Below, piece after piece: positions 44,926 to 57,071 of a stretch of 64,000 nucleotides of DNA; position 1 is the first letter of the stretch, and every line of letters starts with the position of its first letter. Under the pieces are notes generated by a model. The model was not told where the DNA came from. It ran no database searches and saw nothing but the letters and a program-made list of their open reading frames with translations. Origin of the DNA: Gigaspora margarita (Eukaryota; Glomeromycota; Glomeromycetes; Diversisporales; Gigasporaceae); assembly GCA_009809945.1 (NCBI GenBank), contig WTPW01000943.1:209887-273886 (forward strand), read 5' to 3'. A program made the position numbers and the translations under genes.

Positions 44926-45161
44926 GTATAAAATTTTTGTTGTGATTATATTATTTATTTGTAATTACAATTATTTACTCAAAGATTAATTTAATTATAG
45001 TAAACAAATCAGTAAAGGTAATTTATTTTGTTGATTTAATCACATAAATTGAAATTAATTGAATCTTTTATATCTAAAAAAAAATCAATTTTGATTACGA
45101 TTTAAGAAAGATGTTGGATGAAAATAATTATCAATTACCATGAATTTCTTATGATTAATTT

Positions 45162-46284
45162 TAGAATATTGAAGAAATAGGATAAGGTGGATTTGCGACT
45201 GTATGTTATGCGCTTTGACATAATAAAGTAGAATTTATAATGATAATGTTTAGTGTTTGTAGTCGACCCCTTTTTATCAACTTGACTAAGTCAATATTTA
45301 AAAAATGACTTAGCTAGCTAAGTCAAAGTTGATGAACCTAATTGGTTAATCCCATTGCACATGATATTGGCTAAATATGATTGGCTGATCACTTATTATA
45401 TTTAACACAATGTATGTATGATTTTTGCAGCTACCTGGCCATATTGGTATTACTAATTCAAATGCGTAGAACTTTAACAATTTATATTTTAGGTTATATT
45501 ATAACATATAATCCGTATATAAGATGTATGATATCTGATCTATATAATGATAACGTTAAAATTTAAATAAAAAATTTTTCTAATTTTGTAATATCCTTGT
45601 ACATAGAGGTTGTAACCACCATAAAATTTAATTCTGATTTATCCGCCAATTTAAATTTATCTTTCTTTTTTTTTTGAATTTTACTTTTTTTATTTTTTTC
45701 TTACGATTAGACTATAATATGTACAATCTCTAGTTGTATAGTTCATTGATCGAATATCTTATTGGATATTAAAGGCAATTATACTAACTGCTAAATACAT
45801 GTTAAAAAAGCATTTTATATCTTGGCTATTTTGATTGGTTATTACAATTTTTAATATTACCTAATATTAAAACAGCTTAGTCGATTTTATAAAAAATTGA
45901 CTGACCAAGCCGGCTAAGTCAATAAAATTGACTAATTCAAAATTGACTACAAACACTAATAATGTTACCCTTAAAATGCTTAATTTAAATAATCATTTAA
46001 ATTTTATAAAAGAACTAAAAGTATTTTGTGAAATTGGAGATGTGAATTCATTATTTTTGAAATGTTATAGAATAATGAAAAATGTTAATGGAAAAAATAC
46101 TTTCATGTTAGAATATGCTGACAAACAATCTTTAAGTAAAAATCTTTATAATATTGCACAAATGACTTTGAAAAATAAAGTAAAATTGGTACATTTTATA
46201 ATTTCGGATAATTCACTTTTATATAGTGGTAATATTTTATCACAAAATATAGATAATGTATATATTGTTGATTTAGGGTTTTAA
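45162..46284 (+). pseudogene. Protein kinase pseudogene split by a hAT element
   Basis: Before the element, an exon preceded by a TTTTAG acceptor reads IEEIG, a stop, GGFATV and HNKVEFIMIM: a glycine loop with its lysine codon turned into TAA. After the element and its 8-bp duplication the frame continues LPLKMLNLNNHLNFIKELKV (with the VALK-type lysine), then FMLEYADKQSLSKNL, and VYIVDLGF at the end. The place of the catalytic HRD loop reads ISDNSLLYSGNIL, so HRD is lost, and DFG is DLG. The C-lobe after DLG is missing. This is a Rhizophagus-type tyrosine-kinase-like gene, dead from an internal stop, lost catalytic residues and the insertion. Confidence 0.7.
45251..45958. mobile_element. Non-autonomous hAT-type element with GACTTAGC subterminal repeats
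   Basis: A 14-bp perfect inverted end TAGTGTTTGTAGTC and a perfect 8-bp duplication ATAATGTT at 45243-45250 and 45959-45966. The subterminal motif is TTGACTTAGC/GCTAAGTCAA. Removing the element and one duplication restores a continuous kinase reading frame, which proves the insertion site. Confidence 0.92.
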
Positions 46285-46489
46285 TTTATGCATTTTGGAT
46301 ATTTATTCATTTGGAATAATTATCCCTTGATACACAGAAATGCATGCACAAATACGAAATTGCATATAGGTAAGCACGTGTTTCATACTACTATACGAAA
46401 ACTGCATAGAAACTTATTATCCAAAAAATTTAATACACGTTATCATATGAAAAATTGAAATCTGTGCACTATCATGTATTATATCCATA

Positions 46490-46925
46490 TATTTGACGTG
46501 TATTAATCTTAATGACTACACAATTTCTGTGCACTTCGTGCACAATCGTTAAGATTTTTAATGATCATAATCTTTATGCACTGACATGCACAATTGTTAA
46601 GATTCTTAATAATCATAATTTTAATATAATAACGTTATGATCATTACAATTGTTAAGATTCCTTAATGATCACAATTTTCATGCACTGATGTGCACAATT
46701 GTTAAGATTCTTAACTGTCATAATTTTTGTGCTCTGACATGCACAATCGTTAAGTTTCTTATTGATCATAATTTCAGTGCACTGACGTCACAATCTTCAC
46801 AATCGTTAAGATTCCTTAAGATCACTACTTCACTAATGTGCACAATTATTAAGATTCTTAACAATCATAATTTTCATGCACTGACATGCACAATTGTTAA
46901 GATTCTTAAACAATCATAATTTCAG
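46490..46925. repeat. ~50-bp tandem repeat with CACAATTGTTAAGATTCTTA
   Basis: Eight degenerate units of CACAATYGTTAAGATTCTTA, then TGATCATAATTTTCATGCACTGACATG. The open frame at 46650-46919 is a by-product. A sequence like the end of the 11.1-kb element (ACCATGGTGCAAATAGCAAT) follows at 46950-46972. Confidence 0.75.
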
Positions 46926-47615
46926 TTTATTAAAAGGTGATCTACATGTACCATGGTGCAAATAGCAATTCTCTATCATGGGTTGAAATCAAAAATATTA
47001 CCCAAATATCATCTAATAATCACCTATGGTGATAGCAGATCAATATGATACTGGCTATAAACAGAATAAAAAGAATAAAAAAGGCTGATAGGCTAAAGAT
47101 TATAGTAAAATTTGTTGCAAATCAGTTTATATTTAGTCAAAAATGTTGGTATATTGATTTGAAGATTAGTGAAATAATAAAGAAGATAATAGGCTAATAT
47201 TCCAGAATATTTTAGGTAATGACTTAGTTTAAATTTTTTAAAAGTTTTAAAAATTTGGAATTATATGTAATTTATTATACTAAACAAATTTCACATAATA
47301 ATCATATTTAGTTTACCTAATAAAAAATTTTTTAATAAGTATATGGTAATTATGATAACTAGTTTTTTAAAAATTACTAATTTTGTACAAGTGTAACATT
47401 ATACAAAGTTGTGTAACCTTAATTAACTTAAAAACTACTGCATAGAATTTTGCAAACTTTTTTTTATTTGAAAGCTTTAGATTTAAATAATATTTTATAA
47501 AATTTTTAGCTTTAAATCTTGTTTATTTAGCTCAATATAATTTTTCAAAAGTGTCTATAATAATATAGTAGGCCACTGTAATAAAAAAATTTCAATTATT
47601 TTAGTATAGTGCAAG

Positions 47616-48011
47616 ACATCTATACTAAACAGTTACACAAGATGTTACAATTTTTCAAATCGCTATAACTTTTTATCTAAATTTTTTAAAAAATCAAACC
47701 AGTAACTTTATAAACTATGTCAGCTCTACATATATGCCAAATATCTTGTCAAAATCTCATCACTATAAAAAGTTTTAGCAATTTGAAATTGAAATTTTAT
47801 ATATAAATTTATAAATTTACGTCTAAAATTTCAATTTTCAAATCACCAAAACTTTTTATAATGATGAGATTTTGAAAAGATATTTGGCATATATGTAGAG
47901 TTGATATAGCTCTATAAAGTTACTGGTCAATTTTTTTAGAACTTTTTAGATAAAAAGTTATAGCCATGTGAAAAAATTGATACACCTTATGTAACCATTG
48001 AGTATAGATGT
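47616..48011. mobile_element. 396-bp long inverted-repeat (foldback) element
   Basis: Arms of about 170 bp start ACATCTATACTAAACAGTTA on the left and, inverted, ACATCTATACTCAATGGTTA on the right. They share CAAATCGCTATAACTTTTTA, GTAACTTTATA and CAAAATCTCATCA. The loop is short and AT-only. No coding capacity. Confidence 0.7.
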
Positions 48012-48350
48012 AGCATCTTATTAAATGTCATATGAATTATCTTATCTGTTATATATCACATGCATGCATAAACAGAATTTTAAAAATTATTTGCTACAAT
48101 AAATATCTATATATTAAAATACAAACATGTGTTATGGTAAATAATTCGATGATTAAATAGAATCAAAAATGAATGACATATGAAATTTTGACAAAGTGGA
48201 AAATTTGGTTTACTTTTCTAATGATCAGTATTTTGAAAAGGGAATATAAAATTGTTGTACCTGTAAAATGTCGCACCCAAAAAATTTTTTTAAAAAAATT
48301 TTTTTACTTATATATATTTACAATACTAAATTTTACTATAAATGTCCTGA

Positions 48351-48468
48351 AGCAGTGAGGGTTAATTGCTAGTATCATATATAACACAAAGTCTGATCAA
48401 CCTATTAATAGATTTTTATTCATGCTATTATTTTCTTATAATTTAATTGCCATATTATGTATGACAAC
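48351..48468 (+). repeat. Dispersed repeat shared with 56516-56632
   Basis: GAGGGTTAATTGCTAGTATC and the following ~115 bp recur at 56.5 kb with few changes, directly at the left border of the second BTB-TLDc duplicate. Confidence 0.75.
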
Positions 48469-48979
48469 TAGCATATTAGCCTGTGCCATCCGGCATGAGG
48501 ATAAGGAGTTAAACCAGTAGTCAATTTAATTAATGCTAGTAATTTATTAAAGAAATAAATGATTATAATTAATTATACATTGTTCTGAAACACAATTGTT
48601 AAAGTAAAAAGAATTAAACTTCTTACTCACACTGGTAATTTGATCAAATTTGTAGATTGCTGCACACTCATACAATTACTTCAATCACTTGAACAATTAT
48701 CTGATTGTTGTCTGGTTGCAATAATTTTATTGAGCATAGATATGGCCAAAGAAAATTGAATTTTTGCATGCATTTACAATCTTTTACGATCTTTTACAAT
48801 CATGCAATCAGACAATTGAATGGGTATCAAAAAAGTATATACATTGTGAAGGGCTCCGTCCCAAGCCTTTTTTTATTTGTTTATTTAGGATATTTTTATA
48901 TGTTTATATCATTACAATAGTATATTTCTCCTAGCATTAGTCATTGTTTGATAGATTTGGCATAGCCCAAATAGAATAG

Positions 48980-49984
48980 TAATATGTCACAACAATTTTC
49001 TCTATGAGCACATTGTAACTGAGCATGCCAGAGTCATATTCCAGTTTTTGACCTTGGCATTTCGCTGCTAGTATTTGTTTATTCTCTTTGATAAATAATA
49101 GATTTCACATGGTAACTTTGCCCACTAGTAGTCACAATATAGTTCCTAAAGGTGTTGTAGTTATAGTGAGTCAGAAATGACTCAATAGAATTAGATGAGA
49201 CTAACTGAATCTGTGTTTTACATTACTCTCCTCTCCTCTCCAGGGGGGTGGTCCACATAGTAAAATTTTTAAAAAAATTTTCTGAATTATTCCATGAGTG
49301 TATAAAATTTTTTCAAAATCTACCGTGCACTATGTATATTTATCTAAATTTTTTTTATTATGAGGGAGATGAGGTAATATAAAACACAGCATCCAGTTGG
49401 TCTTGCTTTAGTAGAGTTAGTCTAAAATTTATGTATTAATTAAGAGAGAAAAAGTATATAATACCCTTTTTGCTTCAATAAAGAATTAATTTAGTATAGT
49501 TCAACTTAGTGTAAGTTTTAGTAAGGTTAAAAATGGTTTAGTTCTAACCTTTGAAATCAGAGTAGAAGTATTAGCTCTAGTAACCTCAATATAGAATTTG
49601 AGTCCAAAGTAGTTAGTGCTATAAACTGATAATTCCCTATGATGCATCAAATTCATATTAGCCTAATCCCATGATCATATGATGATCATTAATGATTGAA
49701 TTGGAACCTTCTCGCCCTTATGCCCTTACACCCTAGGAACAAAGAAGAAGAGATATATAAATAGAGTGGACTTAACAAAGACTTTTATAAGAAATCAAAG
49801 AAATACTTACTTTGTTTTGACCACGCCACAGCAAGACCCTAAAGAACCTCGAGTCCCAGATCAAACACCATGCCTCTTTCTACTTGCAAATTCAAGGTTC
49901 AGGCATCTTGTGAAATTAAAGAATATTGGTTTAATTGAATAGAGGTGTTGTTAGTGGTTTCTAGCCATAGATTCTATTCCCACC
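48980..49984. repeat. Intergenic with an imperfect inverted repeat
   Basis: GACTAACTGAATCTGTGTTTTAC followed by a CTCTCC run near 49198-49245 pairs with GAGGGAGATGAGGTAATATA and AAACACAGCATCCAGTTGG near 49362-49415, a MITE-like fold. No gene recognised around it. Confidence 0.45.
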
Positions 49985-50455
49985 ACTTTCACAACAATTA
50001 AATGAATCATAGTTAATCATACATTGCCTTGAAACAAAATCATCAAAGTGAACAGAATTAAACTTCATACTCACCCTGATGATTTATTGAATGATTAGAT
50101 GATTTTCTTGAAATACAATTGTTAGAGTGAACTGAATTAAACATAATATTCACCTTGGTAATTTTATTGAATGCTTAAATGATTAAGGTTAATCATGCAT
50201 TGTTTGAAACATAATCGTCAAAGTGAACAGAATTAAACTTCATATTCATTCTGGTAATTTATTGAATGATTAAATGATTATAGTTAATCATGCATTCTCC
50301 TAAAACACAATTGTTAAAGTGAACAAAATTAAACCTCGTACTCGCCCTGGTATTTATTAAACGAACAAATGATTACAGTTAATTATACATACATTCTCTT
50401 GAAACCCATCGTTAAAGTAAAAGAATTAACTTCATACTCACCCTGGCTGTCTGTT
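49985..50455. repeat. ~95-100 bp tandem array, five units
   Basis: The unit contains AATGATTATAGTTAATCATG, CATTGTTTGAAACACAATTG and AAAGTGAACAGAATTAAACT, then TCACCCTGGTAATTTATTGA. One isolated earlier copy lies at 48555-48640. Confidence 0.75.
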
Positions 50456-51392
50456 ACAGATCTTTTTTTTGGTCAGCTGACAGAAATCAACAGATCGAAA
50501 AGATAACTAATCAGGGATATGCCAGAAACGAACTGGTCAGGCAAAATTGTTTTTTAAAAATTTTTTTCTTAACTACATTTACGGATATCATGCGCAAACA
50601 CCTACTGAGTCATCATGATCAACTAACATATATGAAAAAATCCTGTACGCATGCAACTTAAAAAATTGTTGTGAAAAAAAGGTTTCATGGGTCGCATTAA
50701 GATGAAACTTGAGTTGCGAGGTAGTAAATCCGCTTGCATATTTTGAATTCTAGCAATAAAAAAGGATCATAACATGTTTAGTTAGTGCAATTCCGAAAGA
50801 CAATAATAAAAAGACATTTTTTATATCGATTGTCATGCACTTTAATCGAGAGAAAAACCTGTTAAAGCGATGTTTGGTTAAATAATTTTCATACAATATA
50901 GATAAATATAGCACTATGAGATGCACATCATAATCAGAATTTAACATTACATATGTACGTAATGTTTACGAACATTTGATCGAATTCACAATCAAAATAT
51001 CACTCTGCTACTCATAGGCTAATTCGCACCATTATTATTGTAATATAGATTTTCTTATTAATGTTTTTATTATTGCTTGTTATTGCACTTGCAACTATAT
51101 GTATGTACAGTACTTTGTGCAATTACCATGTGCGAACTTTTTTTCTACCAAAATCATTTATCGTACGCACATACATATGACACATGCATGCGCTTTCATT
51201 CACCGCACGTGCGAACGCAACATACATATATGATGTAAACGAATGGATAAAAAAAGCAAAAACCTGTTAGGTAGAAACCTGTTCCTGAAACTTCACCATT
51301 GTTACCGTAGGTTATTCGGCACCGTCATCTAATGAAAGGGTTATCCGGCACCTGAAAATTTTTTTATCCCCCATCCTTTCCTTGTAGTATAG
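50456..51392. other. Intergenic, nothing recognised
   Basis: Less AT-rich in parts. Contains ACATACATATG-type alternations at 50950-51240 and no supported gene. The frame at 50750-50947 (minus) has no family resemblance. Confidence 0.35.
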
Positions 51393-51914
51393 ATTCGATA
51401 TCGTGCTCGCCCATTTTACTTATTTGCGCAGGTAACATAAAATCTGATTTGTAAATAAACTAAGTGTGTGAGTAAAAATATATGGTTAGGGCCTTAACGT
51501 TAGGGACTATAGGATTAGAATGATGTTTATTATATGTAAAATTGCTTTTTTCTTCTTTTACGCGTGTTCGGATTCTTCGTCGGGCTGATCCGGAATAGTC
51601 AAAATTTGCACTCTCCGATTGGCTAATTCCTCTCCAGGTGTTTGTATTACCCGCGCAAATAAGTAAAATGATTCAGCCCCTACAGTATGTGGTGTAACAA
51701 TCCCTTTTTTTTTTTTATAATTTTCCAACGAAGTAATACTGTATTAGTAACTAGGAAATCAGCCAGATCATCACGGGAACCGTCAATCCTCAAATTTTAT
51801 TGGCAGTTTCCGACTAACATTGCATAGACGTGCATTCAAGTTTACTCAAACAGATGTGTCCTCGCTAAGCTTCGGACAATAATTGTTTCTTACAGTATTT
51901 CGCTTTTATTTAAA

Positions 51915-53435
51915 ATGGAAATAAAATTTTTTGAAAGCCTTTCAAAAAATTATCTTGAACTTCTTAATGACAAAGGGGACTATAATGTAATTATTAATGT
52001 TGGTGAATCCCCTGATACAAAAATATTTCAGGCACATTCAACTATTTTAAAATACAGGTCTTCATATTTTCGTAACAAGTTAGATAAGATTAATAAGAAT
52101 TCAGATAATATTAAAATAATTAATTTGAAACATGTCTCGATTCAGCAATTTGAAATAATTATCAAGTAAGCTATAAAATATTTTTAATATATTATTATAA
52201 ATTTTTAGTAGATTGCTAAGATAAATTTTTTATAAAGGTATATTTACGGAGGTGTGATTTCATTAGATAATCTTGATTCATCATTTATTTTTGAATTAAT
52301 GATTATGGCTAATAATTTTCTTCTTGAGGAGTTGGCTAAATATTTTGAAAATCATTTAATTGAAACTAATGCTTCCTGGCTTCGATTACGATTTGCTTAT
52401 GTTTATAAAGCAAGTATTCAAAATAACAAATTTCAAGATCTACATAATTGGTGCAATAACATTGTAGCAAAGTATCCAGATAAGGTTTTTGACACAGAAG
52501 ATTTCATTTCTCTTCCAGAAAGTGCTTTAGTATCACTTATTAAACGTGATGATTTACAAATGGATGAGGGAAAAATTTGGAAATATATTATTACTTGGGG
52601 AATTGCTCAAAATCCTAGTTTACCATCTAATCCTGAAGACTGGTCTAATGAAAATTTTCAAACTTTAAAGACTACTCTAATAAATTGTTTACCGCTGATC
52701 CGTTATTTTCAAATATCTAATGATGACATTATTGATAATGTACAGCCATATCAGAGAATTCTTGAAAAAACCCTTTGGAATGATATATTAAAAAGACTTG
52801 CTAATTCGGACAGGCAGATAACATCAATAATCCTTCCTCCTCGTAAATTTTTAATACAATCATTACCGACTAGAACGACTGAATCATTTTCAAAAATAAT
52901 TAGTGAAACACATGCAACTGAAATCGCTTCATGGATTGATAAGAAAACTGATATTTATTCTATAATAAATAATCCTTATGAATTTAAATTAATTCTTCGT
53001 GGAAGCAGAGATGGTTTTACTCCTGAAGCATTTTGGAATTTATGCAATAATCAGAAAAATACAGTTGTAGTCATAAAGGTTAAAAACACAGATGAAATTC
53101 TTGGTGGATATAATCCTACTAAATGGAAAAAATCATCAGGTTGTCAATGGGCCAACTGCAATGAAAGCTTTATTTTTTCATTGAAAAATGGCATTGTCAA
53201 AAATTCTATTTTAAGTCGCATAAAAGAATCAAATTTTAAGTTTAAATTTTCTGCTCATCCGGATTTTGGTCCATATTTTGGGCTTGGTTGTGATCTTGGT
53301 TTGTTTGGTACTGATTTTCAAGTTTTTAAACAAAGTTATTGTTATTGTGATTCATATGAAATACCGATTAGAAATGATGGTTCATGTTTTTCAGTTAAAG
53401 AATATGAGGTATTCCAAATTTATAAAAAAGTTTAA
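51915..53435 (+). CDS. BTB-BACK-TLDc domain protein, copy 1
   Basis: Two exons: 51915-52165 and 52238-53435, joined over a 72-bp GT-AG intron (donor AA|GTAAGC, acceptor TAAAG|GTATAT). Splicing restores FEIIIKYIYGGVISL, the usual BTB core. Product 482 residues. BTB/POZ spans about 20-120 (DYNVIINVG, FQAHSTILKYRSSYF), which mediates dimerisation and in this fold class can bind Cullin-3. BACK spans about 130-255 (LHNWCNNIVAKYPDKVFDTE, SLPESALVSLI). TLDc spans about 301-482 (LILRGSRDGFTPEAFWNLC, GGYNPTKW, ending SYEIPIRNDGSCFSVKEYEV), related to proteins linked to oxidative stress resistance and V-ATPase regulation. It belongs to a large expanded family in Rhizophagus. Probable role: substrate adaptor of a ubiquitin ligase; target unknown. 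The copy at 57.1 kb is closely similar. Confidence 0.88.
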
Positions 53436-54329
53436 TTTTTATTACCTTGACCTCTTTTTTATTTGTTACGAGGCAATGAACTTTAAACATAGGTTTTATT
53501 GTTTAAGTTATTGGCTTGAGCTGAGGGAAGTGAAGCGTAAGCCTTCAAGCTATACTCTACGAATTTTTGGATGGTTCTGGTTTAGATTCAAAATTCGAAA
53601 ACTTGAACCTAAATTAGGTTCAATTTTGGATACTGAAGCCTTAATTTAAAATATAGCTACTTACTTTAAATGCGTATCGCAGTAATGGAAAAAAATTAGA
53701 GAAAAAATTTTAACTATTTATAACTTCATGATATTCTGTTCTTCATAAATATATCATTGTATCATAAGTAAATATTAAATTAAATAAAAAAATGTCATTG
53801 TATCGCAAGTGTATACTTTTTTCGACTTGGTAAAATTTTCAAAATGACAAAACACAACCAAACATATACGGCCGAACAAATGGCATAAAAAATTAAGTGA
53901 AAAAAGCCCGGAAGAGTTCAATGACTCAAGAATAGCAGCTAGCATAGAAAAATGAATCAGAAAAAAGACAAGCTCGTCGTAAAAGACAATCAATGGCTAA
54001 TAATAGTCATATTATTATAGACAAGGAGAATACCAATCAAGACAAACAGTTAAATAAAGGAGACAACATAAATAGAAGTATGATTTTTGTTGTAACTAAA
54101 TTTCAACCGATTTATTAAAATTATAACGATAATATGCTATAAATAATTTTCAATGTTTATTAAAATTATAACGATAAAATGAAATAAATTCATTTAGAAA
54201 TGTGTCAACCATCTGTCAACTTACTGATGATCATCATAATTTTCTCAAGTTTCAATCGCTGAGCCCAAACATAATTACTGCCCTATTTGTAAGGAATGTT
54301 TTCCTTCGGTTATATCATTTTGCTCAAAA

Positions 54330-54665
54330 TGGATAACTATACAGGTCAAACACTATCCACATCAAACAATAATCAAATAGGACCAATGCGACATATTAAG
54401 TACACCTGGAGGGTAAAATTGGGAACTTGCTCTTGCATACAATTTCCATTGTGTCTAACCTTGTGATTTATAAAAATTGTGATTGCCCAAGCAAGACATT
54501 TCGTCATAAATATTGGGAGTAGGGATTGCAACAGGTTTACATTTGTGGGTGTATCAATGGTTTGTACCCTTACTGATTTTCTTTCGATAGTGCCTTTTCT
54601 TTTGACAGATTGCAAAAGTTGGGACAAAATTCACGCTTGCAACAAAAGAACGAAGATTACTTTCC
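54330..54665 (+). pseudogene. Pif1-like helicase C-terminal remnant, copy 1, with microinversion
   Basis: Plus-strand frames read PMRHIKYTWRVKLGTCSCIQFPLCL, then break. Later come FVINIGSRD, FTFVGVSMVCTLTDF and RLQKLGQNSRLQQKNEDY, the conserved end of Pif1-like helicases (as in Helitron-type or eukaryotic Pif1 families). The expected motif CLAWAITIHKSQG is found only on the minus strand across 54452-54498, because this ~47-bp stretch, bounded by TGTCT/AGACA, is inverted. No N-terminal helicase motifs are nearby. Confidence 0.6.
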
Positions 54666-54699
54666 TTATAACTTTATTATAAATATAATCTTAAATGTA

Positions 54700-56515
54700 A
54701 TAGCAATTTATAAAATTCAAATATTATTTTAAATAATAGCAATATTATAAATATAATCTTAAATGTAATAACAATTTATAAAATTCAAATATTATTTTAA
54801 ATAAAAGCTGATAATGCTCAATTATTACAATTGATCGAAATAATGATTGCGATCGTTACTTGAGTAGACCATCCTTGCTTTATTTATTATCATTATGTTT
54901 TCAGCAAATCGTAGCAAAACAAATATAACTTTTTCGGCAACACCAACTTCCCTTTATGGACTTTAAAATATTCATACGTTGTCGCAGATACAAAAAATTA
55001 TTTTTTTAAAAAAAAAAAAAAAAAAAACAATCAAAATAAAAGAAGATAATAAATATTGGCATGGGTTTCTTTGGATTTTTGATTAGCTATAAGAGTGTCT
55101 AATATAAAAAGCAACATAATAATTTTTTTACTGATTATAATTTCGCTAAAAACCCATGACATAAAACTAAGTTCTTGAACAACTTTTTTTACTCTATCAA
55201 TAAGTAGTTTTAGTCAATCAGCGCCAACTCGTTGAAAAAAGATGGTCTGCGCCTCCAGAATTTTTTCAGTGAGGCGGCAATTCACTTGATCAGTTTTTTT
55301 TTGACCACGACTATTTAAAATTTTATTTCCGATCAATTGATTTAGGCGCTCTTAATATAATAGACTATTTGACAATAATAAGATAATAATTTTAAAATAA
55401 TTCTTTTAATGTCACATGGTTTATTCTTTAATTATTTGGATCGATCTTTTAACCTTTATGTACTACATATTTTTCTTCAATATTTATGGATTGTAAATAT
55501 ATAGTTCATGCTCATGAAATATTTGATCGAATATTACCAAAAGAAGAATATTACCAAAAGAAAAATACCGTATGTAAAATTTGATGGATAAAAGCCATTA
55601 TAACGAATTTTAAATATTTTAAAAAAATGCACACCAAAAATTTTAATATTCCATATTTTGTATAACATTTAGACAGAACCTTGCGCTCAGAACAATAAAC
55701 AAATAATAACAATTCACTATTAATTTTGTTAGCCAAATCTTAAACCGCCAATAACTAAATAATACGCGCAAAAAAAAAAAAAAAAAAAAAATACAAATAA
55801 AAATTAAATAAAAAAAAAATACAGCTTAGAAAAAAGTAACAAGTACATATAATAACTAAAATTCACATTATTCATTACTGTAATATCTTGATCAACATAT
55901 TTATTTATTACTTCATTTTCATGACTATGTAATCGTTTATCCCTCGATTATTATTAATGTTAAATGTTTTTCATGAATTTAATCTTAAATTTTTCCGTAC
56001 AATATAAAACTTTCTTTATGTGTATCCATTATAACAAGAGTTTCGTTAACAAAGGGTTTTAATAAACGATGCTAATTATTGTTACGACATAATAAGATCA
56101 TACAGCTGTATATCGTAAATTCATTGGAACAATTCTACTCTTTTTCTACCATGAAATAATTATCGCATATTACAGCCTTTTTCATGAATCCATCAAAAAA
56201 TTGGTTGGCCGATATTTGTCGATTCTATAAGTTTGTGGTTCCCAATAATGATCACTGCCGAATCAAATTTATCAATCAGCAAATATTCGGCCAGTTAATT
56301 TTTTGTCAGATATCCCAGAATTTATAAAAATAATTTTAAAGTCCACTGATGACTTAAAATATGAATCACGCAATCAACTTTTCGAAATTCCGTAGTAATT
56401 GAAACATCACTTAAATTTGTATTTTATAGATAATATTACTAATGTTTTTATCAACGACATTTACGCCGAATTGAATTTTCAACCAAGCATTCTAAACTAC
56501 CAATATATATAAATG
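54700..56515. other. Intergenic, nothing recognised
   Basis: AT-rich with A runs at 55009-55027 and 55770-55790. The stretch 56393-56500 resembles 36796-36910. Confidence 0.4.
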
Positions 56516-56632
56516 TGCAGCGAGGGTTAATTGCTAGTATCATATATAACACAAAGTTTGGTCGACCTATTAATGGATTTTTATCCATGCTATTATTTTC
56601 TTATAATTTGATTGGCCGTATTATGTATGACA
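56516..56632 (+). repeat. Dispersed repeat at the border of duplication copy 2
   Basis: Near-identical to 48351-48468. It ends exactly where similarity to 51393 begins. Confidence 0.75.
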
Positions 56633-57071
56633 ATTCGATATCGTGCTCGCCCATTTTACTTATTTGCGCAGGTAACATAAAATCCGATTTTGTAAATAAA
56701 CTAAGTGCGTGAGATAAAAATATATGGTTAGGGCCTTAACGTTAGGGACTATAGGATTAGAATGATGTTTATTATATATAAAATTTCATTCTCGTCATTT
56801 TTAATTAGTGCGCCAAGATCGATTTAAACATTAGTTTTTGCATATTTTCGCTTTTTCTTCTTTACGCGTGTTCGGATTCTTCGTCGGGCTGATCCGGAAT
56901 AGTCAAAATTTGCACTCTCTGATTGGCTAATTCCTCTCCAGGTGTTTGTATTACCCGCGCAAATAAGTAAAATGATTCAGCCCCTACAGTATGTGGTGTA
57001 ACAATCCTTTTTTTTTTTTATTAATAATTTTCCACTGTATTAGTTCTTACAGTATTTCGCTTTTATTTAAA

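Larger units (their letters stand above)
51393..54690 (+). repeat. Large direct duplication, copy 1
   Basis: Matches 56633-59890 from ATTCGATATCGTGCTCGCCC onward through promoter, BTB-TLDc gene, 3' flank and Pif1-like remnant. Copies are offset by about 5.2 kb. Confidence 0.85.

Noticed and set aside
46490..46925. CRISPR-like array
   Set aside because: The repeats are degenerate and contiguous without unique spacers; this is a eukaryotic tandem repeat.
48705..48920. KDZ/Plavaka-type transposase fragment (RYGQRKLNFCMHLQ)
   Set aside because: A single short resemblance to a YGxxKxTPNMHLH motif without any further conserved block.
53266..53649. 127-codon frame overlapping the end of BTB-TLDc copy 1
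   Set aside because: Its first half is the BTB-TLDc gene in another frame, and the second half is not conserved in copy 2.
54373..54627. Minus-strand gene of 84 codons
   Set aside because: It opens only because a 47-bp piece of the Pif1-like remnant is inverted; the rest of the frame is antisense of helicase sequence.
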